From positions 1,240,001-1,304,000 of the forward strand of contig VSJF01000005.1 of the NCBI GenBank assembly GCA_009739215.1: DNA of 64,000 nucleotides. Reading direction: 5' to 3'. The translations under genes were made by a program, and so were the position numbers. Origin of the DNA: Floccularia luteovirens (lineage: Eukaryota; Basidiomycota; Agaricomycetes; Agaricales; Squamanitaceae). The notes under the pieces are model-generated. The model ran no database searches. It saw only the letters and a program-made list of their open reading frames with translations, and had not been told where the DNA came from. Below, piece after piece: positions 33,928 through 47,108 of this stretch (its first letter is position 1; each line of letters starts with the position of its first letter).

Positions 33928-34621
33928 TCAAATACGGGAAGTACCTGCAGTACTTGTACTGACCGAAGATCGGGTCGATTCCTTCCGCAATAGCCGCTTC
34001 CTGTCTGAATCCGGGTCTTGGCCGGAAGAAAACCTCCGCCCACCGACGTTCACCGCGTGCCGGAAGCTTCTAACCACTCCGTGGAGTTTTGGCAGAGCAG
34101 ATACCCGCACGGCGTTAATGAATCTGTCTTGTCCTGACAGATCCGAGGTGGATGCAGATGAGATGACTGAGGTGGGTGATGATGTTATTGCTGCGGGTAA
34201 TTTGTGGGGTGGAGTACTGCTACTTTCAGATGGTAGTGATGTAATTAATGTTGGAGGAAGGATGTCTTGAAATGTAGTGGCGGATGGAGAAGTTGAGGGA
34301 CTTGTATTGGTGGAATAAGCTTTGCGATGTCGTCCTGAAAAGAAGAAAAAATGGATAGGGGGACCAGAATATTTAATAGTGTACATACCACGTTGGAAAG
34401 CACCTGGCCTCGACCTTTCTGCATAATCATCGATTGGTGTGAGCACACCGTATTGGTTCCCAGGGGCACTTTGGTATCTCTTTCCGTCGCTATCACGGAA
34501 CGTGTATCGTCTTGTATCAGAATCATATCCAATACGCTTCATGCCAGGTGGCAGGCGATACGAATCCTGTTTTAAAGAAGGATAGTTCAGAAAAAATTCT
34601 GGGAAGTACACGGCCAATCAT
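33928..34621 (-). CDS. Small conserved basidiomycete protein with YRLPxGM..GYD domain
   Basis: The N-terminal block SYRLPPGMKRIGYDSDT and YTFRDSDGKRYQSAPG is a domain I recognise from many Agaricomycete proteins, some annotated with CBM50/LysM because of fused neighbours. No LysM is seen here. A 50-bp intron (around 34338-34387) separates PGAFQRG from RHRKAYSTNTS, after which the product is Ser/Thr-rich with a basic end, stopping at 33928..33930. The start is uncertain: ATG 34621 with a 45-bp intron (donor GTACTT, acceptor AAACAG) gives MIGR joined to DSYRLP. Convergent with the WH1 gene. Function unknown. Confidence 0.6.
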
Positions 34622-36700
34622 GGCCGTGCTGTAGGTGATGCCCCCTCACATCGTCATATTGTGACCATCGACCCATGTGGTGTGTTGCTGTAGATTTTCA
34701 ACGGAGAGAGAATGAGTGAAAGAACGAAACTGTGAAATGGGTTCTTTAGTATATATGTTGAGGGACAGTGACAGTAGTTTCAGGGAGTGCTGTAAAAGGC
34801 TTTTAACAGCTGGCCATAAGGAAATTGTACGCCGAAGAAGTGGGTTTGATCCGGGATTCCGGGGTGTGGTTAGAAAAGTCTCAATAACCGAACTTGCAAT
34901 CCCTGTCAACTTCTCCACATCACAATTGCATTAGAAGAACAGATTGCGTGGACAGGTACACCGCACATCGTGTTTCTAAAGGAAATGACAACGTTGGGGT
35001 CACACGAGGTGAGGTCGTATTATATCAGGGTTGCGAAGTGTTACAATTTCACACAAAAATAAACAACATAAAGATAACAACGAACAGCTAAACATAGGTT
35101 ACTCGTTCTATGTCATTACCGTCAGTGAATATTCACGAGCACAGTGTCGACGTATAGTCGGTTTGAAAGGCTGGATTACCTGTCTGGAACTAGCGTTATT
35201 TCTGTCTTATTGTATGGCACGAGGACGATCATTCTCTTGGAAAGATCATCAGAAACCTTGGCGCGAGAAAAGATAGCTAAATCAACTGAAATAGCAGCAT
35301 ACCATGCCTGTTGCTCGAAGGAACCGTTAATTCTCAATATACCGAAAGAAGAACGCGGCTTTAGTATACCTGTGATCACCTGAACAACGATTTGATAAAA
35401 TTCCCTGTTAATACGACAGATAACCTGCACAATCTGCCTAGAGGGCAGTGTTGGTACATTATTAGATTCCCACCAAGTTAACGAACTAGGCAGAACTACA
35501 CCCAACGATGCCCTTTACGAGCCGCAAGGTCCCTTCGAATGCTAGTGGATCTATTCAAATAAGACGTAAAGAGAGGAAGCATGCACACAGGAGGCCCCCA
35601 AAAAGATTGAGATCGACAGGGTCGCCCACTATTGGACTTTTCAATCTCCTGAACAGCCTTCGTTAAAAAGGAATATATAGGGATGCCTATCCAGTACATG
35701 AATTCATTTTATACAGTCCATCAATCTGAAACGCATAAGCCAGAATTATCCTTCACATGTCATCCAATCAGATTTCTCTCGATTCAATTATGGTCTACGG
35801 TGGACGGCCTATCAGTACAGGGCTCGTCAGGAAAATCATGTTTTGGTTTTCCATACTGTCAAATGCGGTTCTAAATTCTAACGAAAAGGAAGACATTTCA
35901 GTCACACCATAAAAACCAAAGTACCTGTTGGCAAAGCCCGACACGTCAAGAATAAAATTTCGATTAGATTTTACCCTGGACGAAACCATTGTCCACCCTG
36001 TTAGTGGAAATCCTGTGAGTCCTATGTCAAAAATTGTGGCTAGCAAAATTTGAGACCTAAGGATAAGAGCACGCTAGTTTATATAGTATAAGAGCCAGAA
36101 CTGTTCACTGTAAAATGCAAGATAAGAACTACACACTGGGCTTCTGTGGCTTAATAGTATGTTATATACAATCGCAACAGTTGGTAGGAGGCAAGAGATG
36201 GGATATCAACTATCTGAAGACTCGACGGTAGTAGATGAACCTTAAGTCACAAGATATCTAAGATAGCTAACTAGTATCATTCAGACAGTGAGATGATATG
36301 GAAGCCAAGGCTCGAATAAAATAGGATATAAGTATTGCTATATTTGAATGCGCCGAGTCATGCTGTACCGCCAAGCACCAAGCACCAAGGTCATCCAACC
36401 ATCCAACGATGTCAAACTCATTACTTATATATATCTCCTGTCGTCTCGGACCCTGGCTGGTCATCTATATTTAGACCAGGCATAAGCGTTGCCTTTGCAT
36501 ATGGAGAAAGGATCTTTGGTGTTCAATATTCATATATACATCTACAGGACCGTGGAAACTACAGATTTGAAGTGCGGGATAAAGACAAATACGAGAGAAA
36601 AAAGGCAGCATAGTACAATATACAGAAATGTTTCAATCTCGATAGAAACCCATAACTTCTCAGTGCTTCTGGTTAAGTAGTCAATGCTCTCTGGAAGTCA
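34622..36700. other. Intergenic
   Basis: About 2.1 kb, AT-rich, with no supportable gene. The longest ORFs (35176..35505 - and 35795..36046 -) have no recognised domain and no splice-linked extension. Confidence 0.4.
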
Positions 36701-38041
36701 TCAAGGGCAGAATGTGAGAGTATAGTCAGGTTTAAGCTTAGAATCACAGGTCCACAAGGCAGTTCCGCTCGATTCATCATATGCATATGCGTACGAGTTC
36801 GGACAGTTGTTCTTGAAGTAGCTGTAGTAAGCAACACCTTTATGGAAATGAAGGAAAGTAAGTCAGGTGTTATACACAGCCTTAGGATCGAGTATCTACT
36901 CACTAGAACTTGGACATGTTGCTGGTGTGTTGTAGCTGCCCAAGCAGCAGTTCGCCGAGTTTCCTGGTTTGTTGGTTAGAGTAAATTGCATTTTGGGAAG
37001 ACAACGAGTTTGTACCTTGGTTGCCATCTAGGTTAGCAAAGCATGCGCTCTTGCAACCAACAGGAAAACCATGGGAGTCATAAGGACCCTTGAGCGGGGA
37101 AGGGCCTGTCAGTCCTCAAGTGAGTTTTAAGGTCCCTTTTGGTGATAATATAAAATATACTAACAGTTGGGACCCAAGTTGACAGGGCAATCAGCTATGT
37201 GACAGCCTTTGTTGTTATCAATTCTCATGGGAAGATTATACCCATCAACAAGGGATACTGTTCATCAAGATGATCACAAAAGCCTGGTGATTGATGATGC
37301 AGGTCACTGACCATCATAATAGTCGCGGTTTCCACCTGCCTCCAAGGTCCACTCTGCAACAGTAGCTGGAGGAACACCCTACTTCAGGAATTAATCCTAA
37401 TTTTTAGAGCCAGAAATCACAGCTACTCACAGTTCCTGAATGGGGATCGCACAATAAACCGCCATTGCACCCGCCGTCCAAGCAAGAATTTGAACCAGGA
37501 TTTTTAGAAAAATCACAATTGCGACGAGCCTTAAACATTTATGAGGCCGATAAGACTTTTATGACTTGGCAGTTGGTGAGGCTCGCCCAGATACGACCAG
37601 CCTTCCAGTTGTCTGGGACATGAAAAACTGACACTGCTACCGGCTGGATGCAGTCCACCTATGAAGTATTTCATTAAAAAACCATAAATGGCCTGGAAAA
37701 ATGAGAGTTAGTACCCAGTGGGATGGTTGGGCCTTGTTGAAAGCAACGTTCAGGTCGGTGAAAATCTGGACGGGTGCCTACTAAATATCATAATATAGTC
37801 ATATAATTCACGAATGATACCGCTGGCCTGTTTATAACCTCGTTGGGTTTAGTGAGACATTCAAGACGAGGTCGATACATACCAGATTGTGAACGGACAA
37901 TGATTTCTGACCTGAAAAAAAAAATTCGGGTTAAAAAAAATCTCTCATTATGAGATATGATGCTGAAGACGTACAGTAAAAGTTCGTGCAGAAGTGCCTA
38001 GAAAAAATGGCAAGAGTGCTTGCAACGAAGAAAAGTTTCAT
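36701..38041 (-). CDS. Thaumatin-like protein (secreted), exon-1 frameshift
   Basis: Secreted, disulfide-rich thaumatin family; fungal members bind or cut beta-1,3-glucan in the cell wall. About ten small exons read in order: RTFTV / RNHCPFTIW; IFTDLNV; VPDNWKAGRIW; RRNCDFSKNPGSNSCLDGGC; VAEWTLEAGGNRDYYD; YNLPMRIDNNKGCHIADC; GPYDSHGFPVGCKSACFANL; NSANCCLGSYNTPATCPSS; YYSYFKNNCPNSYAYAYDES; TALWTCDS...TLTFCP, stop 36701..36703. Cysteine pattern and REDDD-cleft-like acids are kept. The signal-peptide exon starts at ATG 38041 (MKLFFVASTLAIF) but is one base out of frame with the rest, at a run of six T on the coding strand (38008-38014 area). One intron (donor 37586) begins GC. So it is either a recent pseudogene or carries a homopolymer sequencing error. 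Confidence 0.82.
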
Positions 38042-38898
38042 TTTTATTTGTGATAGGAAAAAAAAATTGTGAGGATCAAACTGATTCGTGTTTGAAAACT
38101 GGGAAGGTTATGAGGTTGGTGCATTTTTTTAAACAAAAACCGAAGCCTTTTAAACCTTCAGCTTCAGCTTTAGTAAAGTACCTAGGCAAGCAACAATCAA
38201 GCAGAACCAAGAATATCCCAATCCAAAAAAAGGTTCCGTGAACAACCCATTCGACAGTGTCCGAAACCAACTCTTCATGAACACGTGTGGCCGAGTGCAT
38301 ACCATGACGATAGTCATGGGATAACCTACCCATATGTACTCCAATACAACATATACAGGGACACAGGATTGTAAAATGAGTAATGGATCGTAGGGGAATA
38401 AAGACTCAAGGAAATAGTAACTTCCTTCAAGTTACTATTTCCTTATGTCCCAATTGCCTATCATCATCCCACTTACTCGAGGTTCGATCTCGTATAAATT
38501 GAATCCGGGAACGTGATTATTTTGTATATCTGAGCGAAAATCATACTTAAAGTTAGACATCCCTTCACCAAGATGCACAGGTGACACCCTTCCAAACCTA
38601 CGATGAGCAAGTACACGAATCGATTGAGCAAACGTACCGAACAGGATTTTGTGTTCAAGAGCTTATAGGCAATTCGAGACCGGCTCTTAAGCGACAAGAT
38701 CATGGGTCAATTTGTCTTTGTATTGTAAGGGTACACTAAAAGTCCTTTGTGGTAAAAGATGATCCATGAGAGTCGGTAAGACTACCATATTAAAGTCCAT
38801 GAGAACACCCCGTGCCCCGGAGAAGAATATTAAAAAGATTGCTAAGGGGTTAGAAGGCAGTGGGGAAAAGTCTATGATGTCATGCAGATTATAGTATT
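38042..38898. other. Intergenic between FKS and the thaumatin-like gene
   Basis: About 0.86 kb between two genes on the same strand: FKS 3' end, then promoter of the thaumatin-like gene. Contains a perfect inverted repeat at 38408..38444; otherwise only short unsupported ORFs (38076..38333 -, 38473..38703 -). Confidence 0.45.
38408..38444. repeat. Perfect 16-bp inverted repeat, 5-base loop
   Basis: AAGGAAATAGTAACTT (38408..38423), loop CCTTC, then its exact reverse complement (38429..38444). It would form a strong hairpin in RNA or DNA. It lies about 0.46 kb past the FKS stop codon and 0.37 kb upstream of the thaumatin-like start. Confidence 0.85.
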
Positions 38899-41800
38899 TC
38901 ACAGGTTCTCGCAGAGAGCGCAATCGAACTTGATGCTTGTGCGCAACTTGGCAGCTGTAAAATGATATTTGAGATTAAGAGGCATTCAAAATCAAATGAA
39001 AAGGAACGGAATACTGACGTAGAGCAATGAGAGCAACAAATACGCCGATGACTACTATATACAATAATCCGTACTTAATTATCTGCGAGGTTTCACGTCA
39101 ATAAGATCATTCCCTTGTAAAACTCGGGCTTACTCACATTCCAACGGCGCTGCCTCTTTTGTTTGATGGAGTACAACGGTGCACGGATTTGTTTTGAAGG
39201 GCGGAGCCAAACTACATAAAATGGTCAGCAACATCCTTAGAACCAGGATACATTGTAGATGCTCACATAGTATGGTTGCATGGAAGCGATCAAAATAGGG
39301 TATCAAGATGGGCGGGGTCAACATAAATAACAAGAAATGTCCGAGGAGTAAATCTGAACTCCATAGCGACAAGTTCGATGATCTTCACAATGAATTCACG
39401 GGCAGGTTGCGACAACACATGTGTACCGAGTACCACGTCCATACCAACGACCTGTCCACCACTGCACGATTCGTCTCGTCATGCTTGAACTCGCGGGACA
39501 AGAACACCGCGAATGAGGATCTTGTGAATTGCACGTTGAATAGCAATTACACAAATCAAGCCCAGTACAGCATGTGAGGTATCCCAAGCCTCAAGGAACC
39601 ACTAAAATTAGAAGCAAAAGTTAGCATGACAACAAAGAAGGCACTAACTAAATTTTGTATACACACCAAGAATTCGAAGAAGCCGAGTATACCAATAACT
39701 CCGAGAACGTGGGCAATGAAAGCGATGACCGATCCAAACAAGGGGAATATAGGATCGAGCATAGGTCCCAAGAAAAGTGAAATCAAGAAAAGAGTGAGTA
39801 GGACAGCGGCATTCCACACGATAGGGCCAATGGAAATGACAGCGATTCTAATGAGTGGACTCGGAGGGAATTTTCCATCCGGGTTAGGGAACGATTTGAC
39901 GAAAAGGTACGCGATCACAAATAGGATGGCCATGACGATAGGGAAAATGACCTCGGAGAAGATGACAGCTCGCCAGCCCGCCCTCGGGACATCGCCTGAC
40001 AATTTTTCGGATGGGTGTCCAAGCTTCTTCTTCTTGTATCCAGTTATCATCGTACGCGACAGTCGGCAGTACCCTATCCAGGAGTTAGTATGGGACCTAG
40101 AATTGCCTCTACACATCCATCGCAGGAATTCGCTAAGTACCAAGCTCAGTAACGATGATTCATGAAAGTTAAAGAGTAAAGACTAACCGGTAATCAATGA
40201 TGAAGTCTGAGAAGACGAACTGATGAGGGTTGAACAAGAAAGGTGCAACGCATAATGACAGTATAGAAATCCAGAAATAGATCAGGTAAGGGGTCCACAA
40301 GGTCAAAGTAACGTATAGAAGCATGATTAGTGTCCGCATTCCGAGGTAAATGCTGGGTCCAGCGAAACGAGAGAACAAGATGTTGAAATAAATTCTTGTT
40401 GTCGCGAAACCACGTCCGGTGGCGATATATCGTGCTCCGCCGAATGTCAAATTACTCAAGATTGAATGAGTATAGATCTGGGTAGCGAAGACCTCAAAGA
40501 CGGGTGACAATGAACCAAACTGTTTAGCCAGACGGAATATGGCTTTCCATGTTCCACGTTCAACAAGTTCTACAATATTCCAATGAATACGAGTGGGAAG
40601 GATATAATAATATTACGCACCTTGGAGGAAAAGAGGCAAAAACGAAATCATGAATACCAAGAAGATACTAATGATGCAACGGTGGATCCAGTCAAAGACG
40701 GGCACGAGGTTGTAACATCCCGCTTGTCCTCCAATGAATTGACCAGAATCGGTGTACTTGCAAATCATCAAATTCGAGTTGAGAGATCCCAAAAAGACCA
40801 CTAATCAAACAAGAAAAGGTGTCAGTAAGTGAAGATCATAAACGGATGGAAAACCGTACTTGTGACAATGAAGACCTGTACGGACAGAATAACTAGCATA
40901 TTGTTGATCTGGAATCCAGGATGTCCATAATAGAAAGTCAAGAATCGATCGATAGGCAACTGAGTACCAAGATAATAATACTCGCGACTGAGCATTTGTT
41001 CACCCATACCAGTTCCGATCTTCGTTTGGAAATTCAAAATTGTGCCAAATCCAAGGTCACGGCCTTTTCCACATTGATAGTATTCCATGTGCTTGATACG
41101 TCCACCACGACCAAAGGCGTTCATACCAGCATAGATATCTTCGTTAAGATGTAGACCTTTCTGAGCTTTCGATACACCTCCACGAGTGGCCATGTACAAG
41201 GCGTTTAGGAAATCTGGATGTCCATAATGTAGTTTTCCTCCGATCCAGGCCATGGAACGTGCTGACAGTGTACCGAACGTCTGCTCCTTACCAGCTGCCA
41301 AATCACCCAAAATACCAATGTTCTCTGAAAAGATATACTCGCGAGCACCAACGATTGCAACAGGAGCATTCTTGAAGTCCTTGTGTCCCCATTGCGCATA
41401 TGGACTCTGGTTTGAAACAGTGTACTCCTCAAACTCGGAAAGAATGTTTCGGATCTTGAGACATTCTTCCAAGTAGTTGTCCTGGTTGGCGTCGATGAGC
41501 TGTAGGTATTCACCACGGTAGAATATGATAGCGTGATTTTGGTTGTCCGATTTTCCATCACCCAGAATTGGGTTACCAGGAAGCTCAATGCGGAATTTGG
41601 GTCTACGACGACTAGTCTCAGGAATAAATTCGCTATGTCCGTCGATCAATGCTGAGAATATTCTAGGGTCTCCACCTTCTTTGCGTGGGGGCTCTTCTTC
41701 CAAGTAAGCGATTTGTAGGTCCGGATACGCACGCAGCAAGAACTCTGCATTCTCATGCTCCTCCTTGTTGAACTTCGAGTACCTCTGCATAGAAACCAAA

Positions 41801-44800
41801 AACTTAAACTTGCGACGCGCCATACGTTCGAGCTCCTGTTCTAGTTTATCTGTGTTGCCTCCAAACATCTGTACGACTTCCGGATTCTCCACACGATAGA
41901 GGAGCTTGATGGCCTTCGAGTAATTCATCATACCAGAAACAGTGCGGTATAAAGTCTGAGCACGGAGAGAAGCCCAGATCCGAGTACGGAGAGTGAATTC
42001 TGGTGCGGCACTCTTGAAACCAATGAAATAGAATGGAAGATCGTCCGTCTTCTTTTCATCATGGGCGAATGGATTCGCACCGTTGAACATGGCCGACTCT
42101 TCTGCGAGAATCTTTGTGTCTTTGACGAAATTCTCCCATTCAATAGGGTGGAGTTGCTTGAGATATTCTAAAAGTGTAACCCGAGTGTTCTGATCTTCTT
42201 CACGAATGATTTCACGTAACGAGAGTAAGGTCTGACAAAACATATCAGTACCCTAAATCTCATAAAGCAAACAAAAATAATAAAAATACCTTCTCACTAT
42301 AGTGAGGTGTCAAGACTGTGAAAGTAGGCATGGCATCAACGGGTAAAGGTTCCGGTATATGAGTCGTAAGAGACTGGGCAAAGAACGATATCCGCCTCTC
42401 CGCTTCGCTTCCAGGAGGGAAGAACTCCCCTTTGAACCCTTTATCACTTTGTGAAATAAAGAAGGGAGGCGCACGCAGACTACGACGTCCACCTGCACCA
42501 GTATCGACTTGGTGATAGAGTAATTTTTGTACATGGTCAATGGAGAGAAGGTGCTCCCTGTACATGGAGATAATAATAGCATTCCATATTTGCGAGACCA
42601 ATACCTGTAAACGAGTTTCTGCTCAATACCAATATAGGAAGTAGCAGAATGCAACATACCTTGGGCTTGTATTTAACCTCCATATCAGAAGTGGCCAACA
42701 ACTTCGCATATATGCGCTTGGGTAATCGGGTATAGATATCCTTCCAAGGTGTCCAAATCGACAAACCCAGAGTGAATGAACGCGCTATACTGAATACAGT
42801 ATTCCAGATGATGTACCAAAGGAAAGTATCCAAGAAGAAGAGTACCAGATCCATGATATACATGATCGTCAACGTGAAAGCCGCCTGGTTCTTGCAAAGA
42901 GCGTTGCCAAAGAACCTGTCATGGCATCCCTGAACCTTCATGTGTGCCATGACACGAATAGGATCTTTGAACGACAGAGTCAAGAAGAAGTAGGATTCCG
43001 TAAACTTGCAGGCAAAAACGAGGAACCAAAGCGTGATGGACCCCAGCCGGTTCTTTTTGTCGAGAGAAGGGTAGCTGGCAGTGAAGGTTTGACTAGCCAG
43101 ATACTTGCGAGATTTACCAGCAACCCGATCACCAAACATCCTACCTGACGGCATGACGGCGAAAAGTAGTGTGGCAACAACGGAAATGAAAAATTGAACT
43201 ATTCCTAAAATAAGTGCCAAAGAACCTGCAGTTCCGTTGTGCACGACGATCGCAATGTAGAATGTAGGACCGCATGTCAAACCAAGAGTTATCAATAGGA
43301 ATATGAGGCGACGCGTAAGGTGGGATGTATTGTTCCAGGTGGTCGGGATATAAGAAAATTCAGCGAGTGTGGCGCATATCATAATGAGTGTTGCCACGGC
43401 ACCACCAAGAGCTGTTGCACTCCACGTCATTGCGGCTGATGATCCAGAACTCGGCTGGTAAACTGTGGGGGAGTTGAAGGATGTATAAAAGTAGTACATG
43501 GCGACATGGATGACCCAGATACGATTGAAATTAACCAGCAAATGCCCAAATGACCGCTTTTCATAGTATGTCTTGAAAAAGACTTTGTTCCAATCGATAC
43601 GGTCGAATTTCATAAAGCGTTGGGCGGGGGGAAGGTCGACAAGCCGTGTCTAGTGACAAAGCAAATTATATGAATGATGTTGTTGTGTCAAGTCTGCTTA
43701 CTTACCTTGTCGGTCAGCACAATCCTAGCGATACCTTCAGGGTACCAGAAAAGCTGGTTGACATCGTCATACCCAATGATATCTTCATGGTCTTTTTCCC
43801 TCCTGACGAATTTGCCATCTACGACCTCATAACCCTGATCTCGGATGAACCGGTAAAGAGGTTTAACTACCGCTTTGAGATATAGACCTTCAGGGACGGG
43901 CTCGACGCGGCTTTGGCACTCGGGGGAACGATAATAATCGTCCGCACACTTGAAGATGAAGCAAAGACATTCAGGAGCAAATCGTACTTGTGCAGCCTCT
44001 CCCCAGCACAAGAGATATAGCGCGATTTGTCTTAGGCGATCATATTGACTCATATTGTTCATTGCTTGTCGCCATCGTTCCAAAGCACTATTAAGCGACT
44101 TTTCATGCGGAGGGGACTTTTTACCTCGCTTAGATCTTAGGCGGTTAAGACCGGGATTTTGTGTCTGTCCAATGGCGTCGTCAAGGTCAAGCTGTGCTGC
44201 AAAATACCACTTTCGGTAATTGGCATTGTGACCACCAATATAATCGGCGTGTAGAGTGAGTAAGGCCTGATTTGGTGACATTCGAGAGGCCCGACTGTCG
44301 AGCAACTGCATCAAGAAATCAAACTGTTGAAATAATTAGTCAGTATTAGGACGTTGTGCAGATAGGCGCCATTGATGGAAGCGCGGTGAAAAAGGTATAA
44401 ATATCGTGTGTTCTGGGTGAGAAGGTGGAGAAAAAAGTGATTGTGATTGATGCCGGATGATGGCTGACGGCATTGCCACGATGAAAGAAGGCATTGGTGT
44501 AGATCAATTTGCCAACACGAGGTTGGCAACAAGGAAAAAAGCAAAGCACGTACCATATTCCTCATTGAATCCCTCTGGAAACCGAACTTCTGAGTGAGAT
44601 CAAGAAAAATGTCTTCAATTTCTTCTTTAGAGAGAGGGATTTGACGTTCAGCGCTCCATGCGGGATAAGAATCCCGAATGCCGGCCGAGACCCCGTAGTC
44701 GAAAGTTGGAGTCGAAGAGTCTGAGTAACCCATGCGGCCCACCGGTGGACCTAACGATTCGGAGGAGGGGACATTGCGCTGGCCGTAAACATCACCATCT

Positions 44801-45120
44801 GAGTCTGTATCTTGTAGAGCTGTGAAATGACAGACAAAAAGACAACAACGTCAGATGAGCTGTGCAAAAAATGAACGTCGAGGGATAGTGCACTGACGAT
44901 AGTCATAATTGCCGTTCTGGTCATAATCGTTGATGGCGAGGTTGCTGCCATCGGAGGCGTATGTCTCACGATACCCCTCACGACGACCATACTCTATGTT
45001 GTCAGACTCATTATCGTAGTATCTTCGGGCAGAATTGAAGGGGTCATTCGAGTGAGTTTCTATTGAGGGGGACGAGGAGGGATAGCCTTCCTGGCTCGTT
45101 GGCCCCGTGCGGGGAGGCAT
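38899..45120 (-). CDS. FKS1: 1,3-beta-glucan synthase catalytic subunit (GT48, Fks1)
   Basis: Plasma-membrane enzyme making cell-wall beta-1,3-glucan from UDP-glucose under Rho1 control. From ATG 45120 ([15 protein letters not shown]) it reads through about a dozen introns to CALCENL, stop 38899..38901; about 1,780 aa, normal for the family. The disordered N-terminus is followed by the Fks1 domain ([35 protein letters not shown]), a first membrane block including hotspot-1-like [10 protein letters not shown], and the GT48 domain ([71 protein letters not shown]). Last comes a second membrane block with DWIHRC at the hotspot-2 position. All exons are open. Divergent from the velvet gene and followed on the same strand by a thaumatin-like gene. 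Confidence 0.96.
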
Positions 45121-47108
45121 GGTAGGAGATGGGGAGGACGAGGCGGCAGTGGCAGCCTTGGAATGAAGGGAGCGTTGTTTGGACGGGTTTGATAGAGTTT
45201 CACGGTGGCAGACCACCACTCGTATCATTACATAAGCTCGGCATCTCCCATTTATTTTCCATTTATTTATTTACTCGGGATTATCACCTAATGATGAGAT
45301 AAGCAACTACTATCTCTATGTCTCTCTTCCGAACCACACCACAGTGTACACTACCATCAAGTTAAATTTTTATAGCAACGTTTCGCAATTGACGTTTGCC
45401 ATGACCATCATGATACCGATACTTCAGCACTCATATAAATGAAACACCACACAAAATGATGTGTTGTCCCCGTTTATAATCCAAATGGTAGCTCCATCTC
45501 CTCGCCCCCGCTGGCATCACAGATTACTTTGAATCCTAGGTCACATCATACCATATATGATCGACATCAAGCCCCATCGATATGGCGAATTGTATACTCG
45601 AACCCTCATACATCCACGATGCATGATAGGTCTGAGGCTGAGACTTCGGAAATGATATCGATGGCCTCTTCAAACCAACTTCAAACTGGAAATACAATGT
45701 CGTGCTTTCGGCGGTGCCATCGAACACTATTGATTTATGCCGTGGACGTCTCCAAGAAGATCATCACCGCCGGCTACGGAGTTTGGCGAATTCACGAATT
45801 CACCCCTTGTTTACAATCCTTTGTGGAGCTATTCCAATAGTTCCCAAGGGAGCCGACCAGTTTTTTTTTTTTTTCATCTATGGCTTTGATTGTTCTCGAA
45901 GGTCCCTAGATTTGACAACGGATCTTCTGCGACTTTGCCGCCTCTGCCCAAATCACACCCATCTCCCTTATCTGTAATGGGTTCAATACCCACACTCTTC
46001 CTCAAACGTGTGTGTTTACATTTCATAACGTGTACACGGAATCTGCTTTTATGAAAACATGGTTTCTTCCGCGAACAAATAACCCTGATTTTTCCAATGA
46101 CGTGAGCATAATCTGATCGGCGGTATCAGTCCGACTGAAAACAGAAGGAAAGTGTACGTTATCGTGTCATTATCCCACACCACAAAGGTTAATTGACCTC
46201 GACGCAAGGAACCAGCAGGGCAATGGCGCTACTGTGTAAATGTAAATGGACCTTGCCCAATAACACAATATCTTCTCATCAGACAAAGTTTTTTTATTAT
46301 CTCGGCGACTGAAGAAGCTTCGGTATGAATCTATTCTACTTTATAAGACGATTTTCAGTGGCGGTACTGCTGAGGGAAGCGCGAGATGTATGTGCCAGCA
46401 TGGCGTTCCGTTACGTTATGCAATAATATGATTTTGCGAAGCACCATCTTTGCGTGCCTTCAAGTGTGCTGGATTAGGGCAACAGACTCTCTTACCAAAG
46501 CCCCTTTTTCTCACTGAGGTGACGGAATAAGTGATCACAGGATGACAATGCCTGGGATGGATTTGACATGACCCTGGAAAGTAACAAATACGGGGACTGA
46601 AGGTATAGTGCTGTTCAATCTCCATTGACTCGAGTTTTCAATAACGTATCCGACGATCCGTTCTGTAATTGAATTAAATGAGAGTGGCCTGAACCCCGGG
46701 TTGATGAAAAGAGCTGTTATGTCGCTAGTTTACTAGAATAAGGAAAAAAGTAATGAGAGGTGAACTCATGTGTTTGACACAATGCTTCTTTGTTCTCGGA
46801 GAGTAATAAACAAGAATGAAGAATGTACATAGATTGGCGACCATGGCATTGTCCCGGCTGTGTTCTATATCGGGGTCATGATCTATCAGAAAACCACATA
46901 AACGGGGTTTTGGCGCAGTACAACTCTCACCCACGACTCTTCAAATTCAAAGTCAAAATCTCAAACTTGTTTCTCTGACGCTCATTATAACTTTTCATCT
47001 TCTCTCTTACTTTTTTCTTTTTCATTCTCGCAAGTCTTCATAATCCTCAAGAAACGATACTAAATTTCAATCAGACGACCGAAACCACTTTTAACCCCTT
47101 TACACCGG
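45121..47108. promoter_or_regulatory. Shared divergent upstream region, FKS1 / velvet gene
   Basis: About 2 kb between start codons. A strong C/T-rich run (46985-47040) precedes the velvet ATG, as in many fungal core promoters. A 14-base T run lies at about 45859. Only unsupported short ORFs occur. Size and orientation suggest long regulatory regions or 5' leaders. Confidence 0.5.

Noticed and set aside
34830..34870. GGGTTTGATCCGGGATTCC string as a possible tRNA arm
   Set aside because: Loop does not match the T-loop consensus and no cloverleaf could be folded.
35795..36046. Minus-strand ORF with a protein-like composition
   Set aside because: No recognisable domain and no flanking exon could be joined; not enough to call a gene.
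37586..37640. Suspected second frameshift in the thaumatin-like gene around the VSVFHVPDNW region
   Set aside because: Choosing the donor right after TGG keeps the frame continuous into HVPDNWKAGRIW, so no indel is needed.
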